In this document: positions 25,133 through 32,540 of the stretch, piece by piece
Numbering within the stretch: position 1 is the stretch's first letter
How the letters are laid out: the number at the start of each line of letters is the position of its first letter
Origin: Streptomyces uncialis
GTDB taxonomy: Bacteria; Actinomycetota; Actinomycetes; Streptomycetales; Streptomycetaceae
Reading direction: 5' to 3'
NCBI RefSeq assembly: GCF_001905345.1
Contig: NZ_LFBV01000002.1
Span: 868,001 to 932,000, forward strand
Length of the DNA stretch: 64,000 nt
The notes under the pieces: model-generated
The model's database searches: none
What the model saw: only the letters and a program-made list of their open reading frames with translations
Told to the model about the DNA's origin: nothing
Program-made: the position numbers and the translations under genes

Positions 25133-25921
25133 TCAGCCGGGGGTGATCACCGTTCCGGTGCGTTCGGCGAGGAGTTCCGACACGGGGGCGCTGCCGATGA
25201 CGACCCGGCCGACGCCCCGGTCGAGGGCCTCACCCGCGGCCCGCAGCTTCTTGCGCATCCCGCCGGTGGCGCCGTTGTCGCGGAACGCGGCGGCGGCCTC
25301 CGCGGTGATCCGGTGCACCGGCCGGCCGTCGACGAGGAGATGGGTGACGTCGGTGACCAGGGTGAGATCGGGTGCGCCGGTGGCGCCCGCGAGGGCGGCG
25401 GCGGCCCGGTCGGCGTCGGTGTTGACCTCCCGCCCGTCGGGCCCGAGGGCCAGCGGGGTGACGAGCAGACAGTGGCCGGGGGCGAGGTTCTTCAGCCGTG
25501 CCGGGTCGATCCGGGCGACGGGTCCGACCAGGTTGTCGATCTCCACGAGCTGTTTGCGGTGCCACCACCAGCGTTCGCCCTGGGCCGCCTCGATCAGACC
25601 GTCGCTGCCGATGACCCGTTCGGTGGTGACGCCGCGTTCGGCGAGCCGGGCGACGACGTCCCGTCCGAGAGCCGCGCTGACGGTCTTGATGTCCTCGATC
25701 ACCTGCGGGGTGGTCCAGCGGCTCTGGTTGCCGAACCGGTCGCGCAGCACCGCGGACGGCTCGCTGTAGCGGGGGCTGAGGCGTTTGAGCGGCTTGGACC
25801 AGCCGTGCACCAGGATCAGCGGGTGCGCGCGGCCGTGCCGGGCGAGGTCGTCCCACCAGAGCGCGGACACCTCGTCCAGGACGCTGCCGCCGAGTTTGAC
25901 GACGGTGGGGACCGCGCTCAC
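25133..25921 (-). CDS. LysZ/ArgB-type carrier-bound amino acid kinase
   Basis: 262-residue amino acid kinase-fold protein. The N-terminal VVKLGGSVLDEV is the acetylglutamate kinase signature. LILVHGWSKPLKRL, then SALGRDVVARLAERG, REVNTDADRAAAALAGA and the terminal DNGATGGMRKKLRAAGEAL match the ArgB/LysZ branch. It phosphorylates the distal carboxyl of the carrier-bound amino acid. Two segments differ from free acetylglutamate kinases (EAAQGERWWWHRKQLVEIDN), where LysZ proteins contact the carrier. GTG 25921 overlaps the reductase stop by 4 nt (GTGA). Calling it LysZ-like instead of ArgB rests mostly on the adjacent carrier gene. Confidence 0.87.
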   Translation of the reverse strand: MSAVPTVVKLGGSVLDEVSALWWDDLARHGRAHPLILVHGWSKPLKRLSPRYSEPSAVLRDRFGNQSRWTTPQVIEDIKTVSAALGRDVVARLAERGVTTERVIGSDGLIEAAQGERWWWHRKQLVEIDNLVGPVARIDPARLKNLAPGHCLLVTPLALGPDGREVNTDADRAAAALAGATGAPDLTLVTDVTHLLVDGRPVHRITAEAAAAFRDNGATGGMRKKLRAAGEALDRGVGRVVIGSAPVSELLAERTGTVITPG

Positions 25922-27003
25922 GCGGGCATCACGGGCTGCATGGTCAGTCCTTCCTCCTCCGGCAGGCCGAAGCGGATGTTGAGGGCCTGGACGGCCTGTC
26001 CCGCGGCGCCCTTGACGAGGTTGTCCAGGGCGGCGAGGACGACGATCCGGTCGCCGTCGGGGTCGTGCTCCACCGCGATGTCGCAGTAGTTGGAGCCGAG
26101 GACCGCCTGGGGGTCGGGGACGGGGATCAGGGTCTCGGTGTGCCGGCGCACCCGGACGAAGCGGTGGCCCTTGTAGAAGCGCAGATAGGCGCGGTGCAGG
26201 GTGCGGGCGTCCGGTGTGTCGCCGTCGGTGAAGACGTAGGAGCTGGTGAGCAGTCCGCGGACATGGGAGACGCCGTACGCGGACATGGACAGGGAGGCGA
26301 TCCGGCCGGGTTCGGCGCGTTCCAGGAAGTCCCCGACCTCGGCGGCGTGCCGGTGCCCGGTGGGGGCGTACGGGGCGATGGCCCCGCTGCGGAAGGGGTG
26401 CAGATCGGGGGTGCGCAGCTGGAGGCCGCCGCCGCTGGAGCCGCTCTTGCCGTCCACGACGACGGTCCGCAGTTCGAGGCCGAGTCCGAGGACGAGCGGG
26501 GCGAGGCCCAGGGTGATGGCGGTGGCGTAGCAGCCGGGCAGCGAGATCAGGGGCGCGCCAGCGAGCCGTTCGCCGATCAGCTCCGGGACGCCGTACACGA
26601 ACCGTTCGGCGAGTTCGGGGCTGCGGGACACCTTGGGGTACCAGCGGTCGTGGAGCGCGGGGGTGCGGATACGGAAGGCGCCGCTGAGGTCGATGACACA
26701 GGGGACGCGGTCGGCGAGGCGGGCCGCGAGTTCGGCGGAGGCCGGTGCCGGGGTGGACAGGAACACCACGTCGCAGCGTTCGGCGAGCACGTCCGGGTCG
26801 TCGGGGACCGCTTCGACGCTGACGCCGAGGTCCTGGCGCAGCCCGGGGTGGAGTTCGCTGGGGCGGCGGCCGACGCTGGAGGAGCCGCCGAGGAAGGTGA
26901 GCCGGAGCCGGGGGTGCTGGACGACGAGCCGGATCAGATCGCCGCCGGCGAGCCCGGAGGCGCCGATGATCCCTACCCGGACGGGTGGTGCGCCGCCCGT
27001 CAT
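25918..27003 (-). CDS. LysY/ArgC-type acyl-phosphate reductase
   Basis: 361-residue NADPH-dependent semialdehyde dehydrogenase of the N-acetyl-gamma-glutamyl-phosphate reductase family. The dinucleotide loop is VGIIGASGLAGGDLIRL. The catalytic Cys is in SLPGCYATAITL, the basic active-site region is KSGSSGGG, and the His follows in HRHAAEVGDFL. It reduces the carrier-bound acyl phosphate to a semialdehyde. ATG 27003 overlaps the ligase stop (ATGA). The order ligase, reductase, kinase, all overlapping, indicates one translationally coupled module. Confidence 0.88.
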   Translation of the reverse strand: MTGGAPPVRVGIIGASGLAGGDLIRLVVQHPRLRLTFLGGSSSVGRRPSELHPGLRQDLGVSVEAVPDDPDVLAERCDVVFLSTPAPASAELAARLADRVPCVIDLSGAFRIRTPALHDRWYPKVSRSPELAERFVYGVPELIGERLAGAPLISLPGCYATAITLGLAPLVLGLGLELRTVVVDGKSGSSGGGLQLRTPDLHPFRSGAIAPYAPTGHRHAAEVGDFLERAEPGRIASLSMSAYGVSHVRGLLTSSYVFTDGDTPDARTLHRAYLRFYKGHRFVRVRRHTETLIPVPDPQAVLGSNYCDIAVEHDPDGDRIVVLAALDNLVKGAAGQAVQALNIRFGLPEEEGLTMQPVMPA

Positions 27004-27848
27004 CCGAGGATCTCCCGGACATGGCGGCCGATCGCGGCGGGGATGTCGGCCCCGGTGGCGGAGGCGACCGCGCGGAAGCCGGGTGCGTGGTTGACCTCGT
27101 TGACGAGGTGGCCGTCGGGCGTCTCGAAGAGGTCGACACCGTAGATCCCGGCGCCCAGCAGGTCGACCACCCGGCCGACGATGTCCCGGACCTCGTGGTC
27201 GAGGGCCACCGCCTCGTTGCGGTTGCCGAGTGCGGCGTTGTTGCGCCAGTCGGTCCCGCCGCTCTCGAAGCGGGCCGCGGCGACGAGTTCCTCGCCCACC
27301 ACCAGGCAGCGCACCGAGCTCCCGCCGAGGTAGGGCTCCACGAGGCACGCCTGCTCGAAGGCGTGGCCGAGGTCCTCGACGTAGTCGTAGACGGAGTGGG
27401 CGGTGTCCCGGGTGCGCAGCAGGGTGACGCGTTTGCCCATCCCGCCGAAGACGGGCTTGAGGACGACGGGCAGGGGGAGTTCGTCGAGTGCCTTCTCGAA
27501 GTCCTTGCGGGAGACGACGAGCCGGAAGTCGGGCACCGGTATCCCGGCGGTGCGCAGCAGGGCGCGCAGCACGAGTTTGTTCTCGCAGCTCTGGATGGCG
27601 TGGGTGGTGTTGAGGGTGGGGATGCCGGACGCCTGTGCGGCGGCGGCGAGCAGTCCGCCGCGGGTGTAGCTGCGGCTGCGGATGAGGAGGGTGTCGTACG
27701 CGGTGATCGACGGTGCGTCCGGGTGCCCGAGGCAGAGGGACTCGTCGTTCACCCAGTCGATGTGCAGGCCGAGGTCCGGCGCGGTCCGGATGAGCTGGCG
27801 TTCCTCCCAGCCGATCCGGTCCGCGACGATGGCCACTTTGCCGCCCAT
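27000..27848 (-). CDS. LysX/RimK-type ATP-grasp ligase loading the carrier protein
   Basis: 282-residue ATP-grasp ligase. The ATP-binding central part reads PLPVVLKPVFGGMGKRVTLL. The metal-site end reads YGVDLFETPDGHLVNEVNHAPGFRAV, with the DLFE/NEVN ligands. GGSSVRCLVVGEELVAA and TDWRNNAALGN also match LysX/ArgX proteins. LysX joins the alpha-amino group of alpha-aminoadipate (ArgX: glutamate) to the C-terminal Glu side chain of LysW. ATG 27848 has AAGGAG about 7 nt upstream. Here the carrier ends in Gln, so either the chemistry differs or the carrier is processed first. The preferred amino acid cannot be read from the sequence with confidence. Confidence 0.87.
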   Translation of the reverse strand: MGGKVAIVADRIGWEERQLIRTAPDLGLHIDWVNDESLCLGHPDAPSITAYDTLLIRSRSYTRGGLLAAAAQASGIPTLNTTHAIQSCENKLVLRALLRTAGIPVPDFRLVVSRKDFEKALDELPLPVVLKPVFGGMGKRVTLLRTRDTAHSVYDYVEDLGHAFEQACLVEPYLGGSSVRCLVVGEELVAAARFESGGTDWRNNAALGNRNEAVALDHEVRDIVGRVVDLLGAGIYGVDLFETPDGHLVNEVNHAPGFRAVASATGADIPAAIGRHVREILG

Positions 27849-27877
27849 GGATGGACTCCTTCGTGTGAGCGCGTCGG

Positions 27878-28057
27878 CTACTGGCCCCAGTCGCGGAGCT
27901 GGACCTCGATCATCTGGAGCGAGAGGGTGCCGTCCTGGATGCCGTCGACCCGCAGGGTGAGCAGGCATTCGGGGCACGACAGCGTCTCGCCCTCGTTCAG
28001 CGGGGGTGTCGTCAGATCGGTCTCGCACTCGGGGCAGGCACCGGTGAGCGTGGGCAT
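27878..28057 (-). CDS. LysW-like amino-group carrier protein ending in Gln
   Basis: 59-residue acidic protein, read directly from ATG 28057 with AGGAG 6 nt upstream. It has the two zinc-binding knuckles of LysW, CPEC at residues 8-11 and CPEC at 28-31, and the conserved C-terminal region ending RDWGQ, where LysW proteins end EDWGE. In LysW the side-chain carboxylate of the terminal Glu forms the isopeptide bond with the substrate amino group. Here the last codon is CAG (Gln), one base from GAG, followed by TAG. The carrier shields the alpha-amino group while kinase and reductase act on the distal carboxyl. It lies between the DRE-TIM enzyme and the ligase. Confidence 0.88.
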   Translation of the reverse strand: MPTLTGACPECETDLTTPPLNEGETLSCPECLLTLRVDGIQDGTLSLQMIEVQLRDWGQ

Positions 28058-28144
28058 GGGTGTCTCCTGGCAGGGGTGGCGGCTCCGGCCCCGGGCCGGG
28101 GTCGGAGCGGGGGTGCGTGGGGGTACGAAGGGCGCTGAGGGTTC

Positions 28145-28225
28145 GGCGGGTACGTGGGGGTACGGGGGGCGCGGCGGGTACGTGGGGGTACGGGGGCGCG
28201 GCGGGTACGTGGGGGTACCGGGGCC
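28145..28225. repeat. 27/28-bp tandem repeat, three copies
   Basis: Units starting ggcgggtacgtgggggtac lie at 28145, 28173 and 28200, with a degenerate earlier copy near 28105. They fill the gap between the carrier gene and the DRE-TIM gene. Noncoding. Confidence 0.85.
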
Positions 28226-28249
28226 GGGGCCGGGGCCGGGTGGTGGGGG

Positions 28250-29413
28250 TCAGGTGCCGGGGAACTCGACGGCGGCCTTGCGGATGGCGTCGCGGTCCAG
28301 CAGCGGGGCGCCGCGCTCGGTCTGCCGGCGCACCAGCCACTCGGTGAAGCCGGGGACGTCGATGTCGGTGCCGGAGTCGGCGAGCGCCCAGGTCACCAGC
28401 GGCGGGGTGAGGCGGGAACGGACCCGCAGTTCACGGGAGTTGCCGACGGTCTCGGCGGGCAGGGTCTCGTACGCCTCGGGGTGGGTGAGCTGGCCGGGCA
28501 GTTCGTAGGCGAAGGCGTGCGAGGTGGTGGGGCCGGGCTGGAAGGCGGTGCCGAGCCCGGAGCCCTTCAGGGCGAGGGCGGACAGCTCGGTGAGATGCGA
28601 CAGGTCGAAGCGGGTGTCGCCGTGGATCACCCGCAGGGAGGTGAGCAGTTCGGCGAGGGGCGCGTTGCCGCCGCGTTCCCCGATGCCGCCGACGGTCGCG
28701 GAGATCCAGCGGGCACCCGCGCGGTAGGCGGCCAGCGAGTTGGCGACGGCCATACCGAGCATGTTGTGGGAGTGGATCTCGATCTCGGCGCCGTCGATCG
28801 CGGTGAGGTCGCCGATCACCCGTTCCATCTGCCAGGGCGACAGACAGGCCACGGTCTCCGCGAGCCGGAACCGGTCGGCCCCGGCGGCGAACCCGGCGGT
28901 GACGTAGGGGACGAGCCGTTCCCGTGGGGTGCGGGCGCCGTCCTCGCCGCTGAAGGTGACATGGAAGCCGCGTTCCTTGGCCTGCTCGATGGCGGCGCGG
29001 GCGACGGCGATGAGGTACTTGGTGCTGCTGGAGCCGAGTTTCAGCGCGGCGTGCTGCTCCGAGGTGGGGATGGAGAACATCACCGACCGCACCCCGAGGC
29101 GCAGGGCCTCGTCCAGGGCGCGCGCGCTCTGCCGCCGGTCGCGGACCACGACCAGGCTGAGGCTGCGTTCGGGGCCGACCGCGTGATGGGTGGCGTCGAT
29201 GAGGGGGGCGTCCTTGGACGCCGCTCCGGAGATCATGCCGACCTCGACCAGTTCGACCCCGGACCGCACCAGGAGCCCGGCGATACGGCCGGCGTCCGCC
29301 GGGCCGAATTCCACCCCCGCCATATGGGCGGAGTCACGCAGGGTGGCGTCGGAGATACGAGGGAGTGGGCGTGCTCCGTTCGGAGGGCCGGCGTCCTTTT
29401 CTGTCACTGCCAT
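28250..29413 (-). CDS. DRE-TIM metallolyase (homocitrate synthase / hydroxy-oxo-acid aldolase-like)
   Basis: 387-residue TIM-barrel enzyme; first gene of the operon. ATG 29413 is chosen because AAGGAG lies 9 nt upstream. The opening ISDATLRDSAHMAG corresponds to the family DxTLRD motif. The metal-site His pair is HSHNMLGMAVANSL, and GGIGERGGNAPLAELL matches the glycine-rich loop. GERGGNA recalls isopropylmalate/homocitrate synthases, while HSHN with VANSLAAYRAGA and GNAPL recalls 4-hydroxy-2-oxovalerate aldolases. There is no C-terminal LeuA regulatory domain. It makes or breaks a C-C bond of a 2-oxo acid, with or without an acyl-CoA. It likely sets the carbon skeleton loaded on the carrier. 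Confidence 0.82.
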   Translation of the reverse strand: MAVTEKDAGPPNGARPLPRISDATLRDSAHMAGVEFGPADAGRIAGLLVRSGVELVEVGMISGAASKDAPLIDATHHAVGPERSLSLVVVRDRRQSARALDEALRLGVRSVMFSIPTSEQHAALKLGSSSTKYLIAVARAAIEQAKERGFHVTFSGEDGARTPRERLVPYVTAGFAAGADRFRLAETVACLSPWQMERVIGDLTAIDGAEIEIHSHNMLGMAVANSLAAYRAGARWISATVGGIGERGGNAPLAELLTSLRVIHGDTRFDLSHLTELSALALKGSGLGTAFQPGPTTSHAFAYELPGQLTHPEAYETLPAETVGNSRELRVRSRLTPPLVTWALADSGTDIDVPGFTEWLVRRQTERGAPLLDRDAIRKAAVEFPGT

Positions 29414-29763
29414 GGCGTTCGTCTCCTTCATCGCGCCGCGTGTGGGGGCGGCGTCCTCGAAATAGCGCCAGGAATGTGCCGCGGACCCGGACGGGTCCGG
29501 TCGGAATGGGGAGGGCGATCGCGGCCGGAGGGGGGAGCCGCGATCACCGGTGTCCAGCCTCCGGGGGGCGGGTGCGCGCCGTCAAGATTTCGCGCCTCAG
29601 ACGATTGTCAGGGATTGTCATGGGAGTTCAGGTCAGGAAAGGAAAGGACGGGCCGGGGCAGAAGTCGGGTAATTGATTTCGGCGGACGGCGGTGGCCGGA
29701 GAATTCCCGGCTATGGTGGCCGCGTTCCGTCCGGCGTGGGTACGGCAGAAGGGTGGTCATCGC
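29414..29763. promoter_or_regulatory. divergent control region with direct repeats
   Basis: 350 bases without a gene between the leftward operon and the rightward Asp/Glu-racemase-like gene. It contains a direct repeat gattgtca at 29603-29610 and 29613-29620 (10-bp period), with related gtcagg-type words up to 29636. Direct repeats with a period near one DNA turn are the kind of site bound by OmpR-type winged-helix regulators. An orphan one is encoded at 30605-31267. Binding is inferred. Confidence 0.45.
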
Positions 29764-30510
29764 ATGGATCTGTTCTCCCTCCCTCGGCTCGGGGTGGTCG
29801 TCCCACCCGAGAACCCCACGGCCGAGCCGGAGTTCCACCGGCTCGTGGGCGGGGCGCTGAACGTCTACACCTCCCGCTTCCCGGTGCTGCCGGGGCTGGG
29901 CCTGCGGGACATGCTGGAGCGGTACAACGCCGTGCTGGCGGACACCCTCGCGGGCTTCGGCGGGATGCGGCTGGACGCGGCGGTGGTCGCGTGCAGCGCG
30001 TCGCACTATCTGCTCGCGCCCGCGGGCGACCGCGCGTTCTGCGAGCGGCTGAGCGAGCGGGCCGGGTTCCCGGTGCGTTCCTCGACGCAGGCGATCCTCG
30101 CGGCGTGCGAGGCGTTCGGGGCGGACGGGCTGACGCTGGTGTCGCCGTACGAGCCGTGGCTGACGGACACCTCGCGGGACTTCTGGCGGCGGGCGGGACT
30201 GCGGGTCGACGAGGTGGTGCTCGTCCCGGCGGGCGACCGCTTCGACCCGTACGCGGTGACCCGCGCCGAGATACTGGACCGGCTGTACGGCCGGCCGCTG
30301 CCGGGGGACGGCGCGCTGCTGTTCACCGGTACGGGGATGGCCACGCTGGCGGCGCTGGAGACCCTGGCGCGGGACACGGACCGGCTGCTGCTGACGTCCA
30401 ATCTGGCGTCGGCGTGGTGGGCGCTGCGTGAGGTGGGCGCCTGGGGTCCGGGGACCGCCGCGGCCCATCCGCTGCTGGCGCGGCTGGCCCAGGTACCGGA
30501 GGCCGCCTGA
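29764..30510 (+). CDS. Asp/Glu racemase superfamily protein (maleate isomerase/arylmalonate decarboxylase-like) with one catalytic Cys
   Basis: 248-residue protein starting MDLFSLPRLGVVVPP at ATG 29764, with gaagggtgg about 9 nt upstream. PPENPTAEPEF matches the substrate-binding Asn loop of maleate isomerase and arylmalonate decarboxylase. The first active-site Cys is present (C77 in VVACSASHYLL). The second, expected in the segment FTGTGMATLAALETL, is replaced by Gly189. Racemases and isomerases need both thiols; arylmalonate decarboxylase naturally has only the second. This protein has only the first, so a decarboxylase or hydratase-like activity is more likely than racemisation. It is divergent from the carrier operon. 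Confidence 0.8.
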   Translation: MDLFSLPRLGVVVPPENPTAEPEFHRLVGGALNVYTSRFPVLPGLGLRDMLERYNAVLADTLAGFGGMRLDAAVVACSASHYLLAPAGDRAFCERLSERAGFPVRSSTQAILAACEAFGADGLTLVSPYEPWLTDTSRDFWRRAGLRVDEVVLVPAGDRFDPYAVTRAEILDRLYGRPLPGDGALLFTGTGMATLAALETLARDTDRLLLTSNLASAWWALREVGAWGPGTAAAHPLLARLAQVPEAA

Positions 30511-30604
30511 ACCGCCCGCGCCGCCGGGTGGGGTGGGCGGCGGGCGGGACGGTACTGCCGGGCGGACAGGGCGGGGGTGCGCCCCGGCCGACGCGGGGTG
30601 GGGG

Positions 30605-31267
30605 TCAGCCCCGGCCGATGCGGTAGCCGACCCCTCGTACGGTGATGATCCAGCCGCCCGCGCCGAGTTTGCCGCGCAGGCTGCTGACGTGGGTGTCGAG
30701 GGTGCGGCTGGACTGGGCCCAGTTGATGCCCCACACCCGGGACATGAGGTCCTTGCGGGAGACGGCCGCCGTGGGGCTGGCGGCCAGGGTGAACAGCAGG
30801 TCGAACTCCTTGCCGGTGACCTCGACCGTCCGGTCGTGCAGCCGGACCTCGCGGGTCCGCTCGTCCAGGTGCAGCGGTCCCAGCGAGATGGTCTGGGCGA
30901 CGGTCTGCCCGGGGTAGGCGCGGCGCAGCACGGCCTCGATCCGGGCGATCAGCTCGCGCGGGCCGCAGGACTTGATCACGCAGTCGTCGGCGCCGGCCTG
31001 GAGGGCGAGCACCCGGTCGAGTTCGGTGTCGCGGTCGGTGAAGGCGATGACGGGGGTGGGTCCCGCGTCCCGGACGGCGCGGCAGATCTCCAGGCCGTCG
31101 ATGTCGGACAGTTCGAGGTCCAGCAGCACCAGATCGGCGCTGCGGTAGGAGCTCAGGGCCGCCGCCCCGGTGCCCACGCTGACGGCGGCGTACCCGCGCC
31201 GCCGCAGTTCACGCAGGAGGGCGTCGGCGAGAGCGCGGTCCTCCTGCACGACGAGTACGCGTTCCAT
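30605..31267 (-). CDS. orphan OmpR/PhoB-family response regulator
   Basis: 220-residue regulator. The receiver domain has an acidic pair (QED at 8-10), phosphoacceptor Asp50 in LVLLDLELS, Thr/Ser at VIAFTDRD and Lys99 in CVIKSCGP. The C-terminal winged helix shows GKEFDLLFTLAASP, then SRKDLMSRVWG and THVSSLRGKLG, and ends VRGVGYRIGRG. No histidine kinase gene is adjacent. Orphan OmpR-type regulators within biosynthetic loci are common pathway regulators in Streptomyces, so control of the carrier operon or the monooxygenases is plausible. Confidence 0.9.
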   Translation of the reverse strand: MERVLVVQEDRALADALLRELRRRGYAAVSVGTGAAALSSYRSADLVLLDLELSDIDGLEICRAVRDAGPTPVIAFTDRDTELDRVLALQAGADDCVIKSCGPRELIARIEAVLRRAYPGQTVAQTISLGPLHLDERTREVRLHDRTVEVTGKEFDLLFTLAASPTAAVSRKDLMSRVWGINWAQSSRTLDTHVSSLRGKLGAGGWIITVRGVGYRIGRG

Positions 31268-31340
31268 GGTGTGTGGTCGGCTTCCTTCGGTCGGTTCCCG
31301 GCCGGCCCGGGGCGTGAGCCGCCCGGGCCGGCCGGGCGGC

Positions 31341-32540
31341 TCAGCGTGGGACCGCGTAGCGGCTTGCGGGACGGGACAGACCGAGGTGGCCGCGCAGGGT
31401 GGTGGCCGTGTAGGCGGTGCGGAACGCGCCGCGCCGCTGGAGTTCGGGCACCAGTCGGCGGGTGATGCCGCGCAGGTCGTGGGGCAGTGCCCCGGGCCGC
31501 AGCCGGAAGCCGTCCAGCCCGGCGTCCCGCCAGTCGAGCAGCAGATCGGCGAGCCCGGCGGCACTGCCGGTGTAGATCCGCGCGTCGGAGGTGAGCGGGG
31601 TCCCGGCCAGCTCGTCGAGCCGCGCGGTGCGGCCGGCGGCGGCGCCGGGCTCGTCGTCGAGCAGGACGACGAGGTCGGCGAAGACCTTGAGCGGCGGCCC
31701 CGTCCGCCCGACGGTCCGCTGGGCCTCCTGGACCTGGGCGGTGACGGTGACGACCTCCTCGTGGGTGTGGGGGGTGATGTAGACGACGTCCACGGACCGG
31801 GCGGCGAACTCGTAGGGCGTCACGGCGTGGGCGAGCGAGGTGACGACGGGCTGGCCCTGCGGTGAGCGGGGGGTGATCGAGGGGCCGCGTACGCGGAAGC
31901 GGTCCCCTTCGAAGTCGATGTGGTGCAGCTTGTCCCGGTCGATGAAGCGGCCGGTGGCGGCGTCCCGGATCTCGGCGTCGTCCTCCCAGCTGTCCCACAG
32001 CCGCCGGACCGTCTCGACCACGTCCGACGCCTCACCGAAGAGTTCGAGCAGCCGGGCCGCGATCAGAGTGGAGTCCTGGACGTCCTCGGAGGTGAGCTGG
32101 GGGGTGGCGCGGCGGCCGAAGTGGGCGGCGTCGGCGGCCCGGGAGGCGATCTGCGGGCGCCAGCCGGCGCGGCCGTGGCTGGCGTGGTCGAGGGTGGCGA
32201 TACCGGTGGAGATGTGGAACGGCTCGGTGTGGGTGACGTTGGCGGTGGGGACGAGTCCGATCCGCGAGGTGAGCGGCGCGAGCCGGGCGGCGAGGAGCAC
32301 GGCGTCCAGACGGCCCCGGACCTGGTCGGTGCGCTGGTCGGGGAGGTGCAGCGACGCGGTCTGGAGGGCCAGTTCGTCCTCGATGGTGACGAAGTCGAGC
32401 AGTCCGCGTTCGGCCTCGGTGACCAGGTCGGCCCAGTATCCGGCGGTGAACAGTTCGGCGGGGCGGGCGTCCGGGGCGCGCCAGGCCGCCGGGTGCCATC
32501 CGGCGCCGTCGAGGGCGACGGCGAGATGGAGCGAGGTCAC
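31341..32540 (-). CDS. luciferase-like (LLM) flavin-dependent monooxygenase
   Basis: 399-residue FMN/F420-type TIM-barrel oxidoreductase of the NtaA/SnaA-like branch. Visible family features: DFVTIEDELALQ near residue 50, the SRIGLVPTANVTHTEPFHIS strand with bound-phosphate residues, SHGRAGW, and the segment GDRFRVRGPSITPRSPQGQPVV. ATG 32540 overlaps the stop of the upstream monooxygenase (ATGA), so the two are co-translated. They share the C-terminal TTLRDHLGL/TTLRGHLGL pattern, evidence of duplication. No flavin reductase gene is nearby. The substrate may be an N- or S-containing compound. Confidence 0.88.
   Translation of the reverse strand: MTSLHLAVALDGAGWHPAAWRAPDARPAELFTAGYWADLVTEAERGLLDFVTIEDELALQTASLHLPDQRTDQVRGRLDAVLLAARLAPLTSRIGLVPTANVTHTEPFHISTGIATLDHASHGRAGWRPQIASRAADAAHFGRRATPQLTSEDVQDSTLIAARLLELFGEASDVVETVRRLWDSWEDDAEIRDAATGRFIDRDKLHHIDFEGDRFRVRGPSITPRSPQGQPVVTSLAHAVTPYEFAARSVDVVYITPHTHEEVVTVTAQVQEAQRTVGRTGPPLKVFADLVVLLDDEPGAAAGRTARLDELAGTPLTSDARIYTGSAAGLADLLLDWRDAGLDGFRLRPGALPHDLRGITRRLVPELQRRGAFRTAYTATTLRGHLGLSRPASRYAVPR

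Noticed and set aside
25133..28057. Carrier genes considered as ordinary arginine biosynthesis (argC/argB)
   Set aside because: The adjacent LysW-like carrier and RimK-type ligase, and the absence of argJ, argD, argF and argR in the neighbourhood, do not fit.
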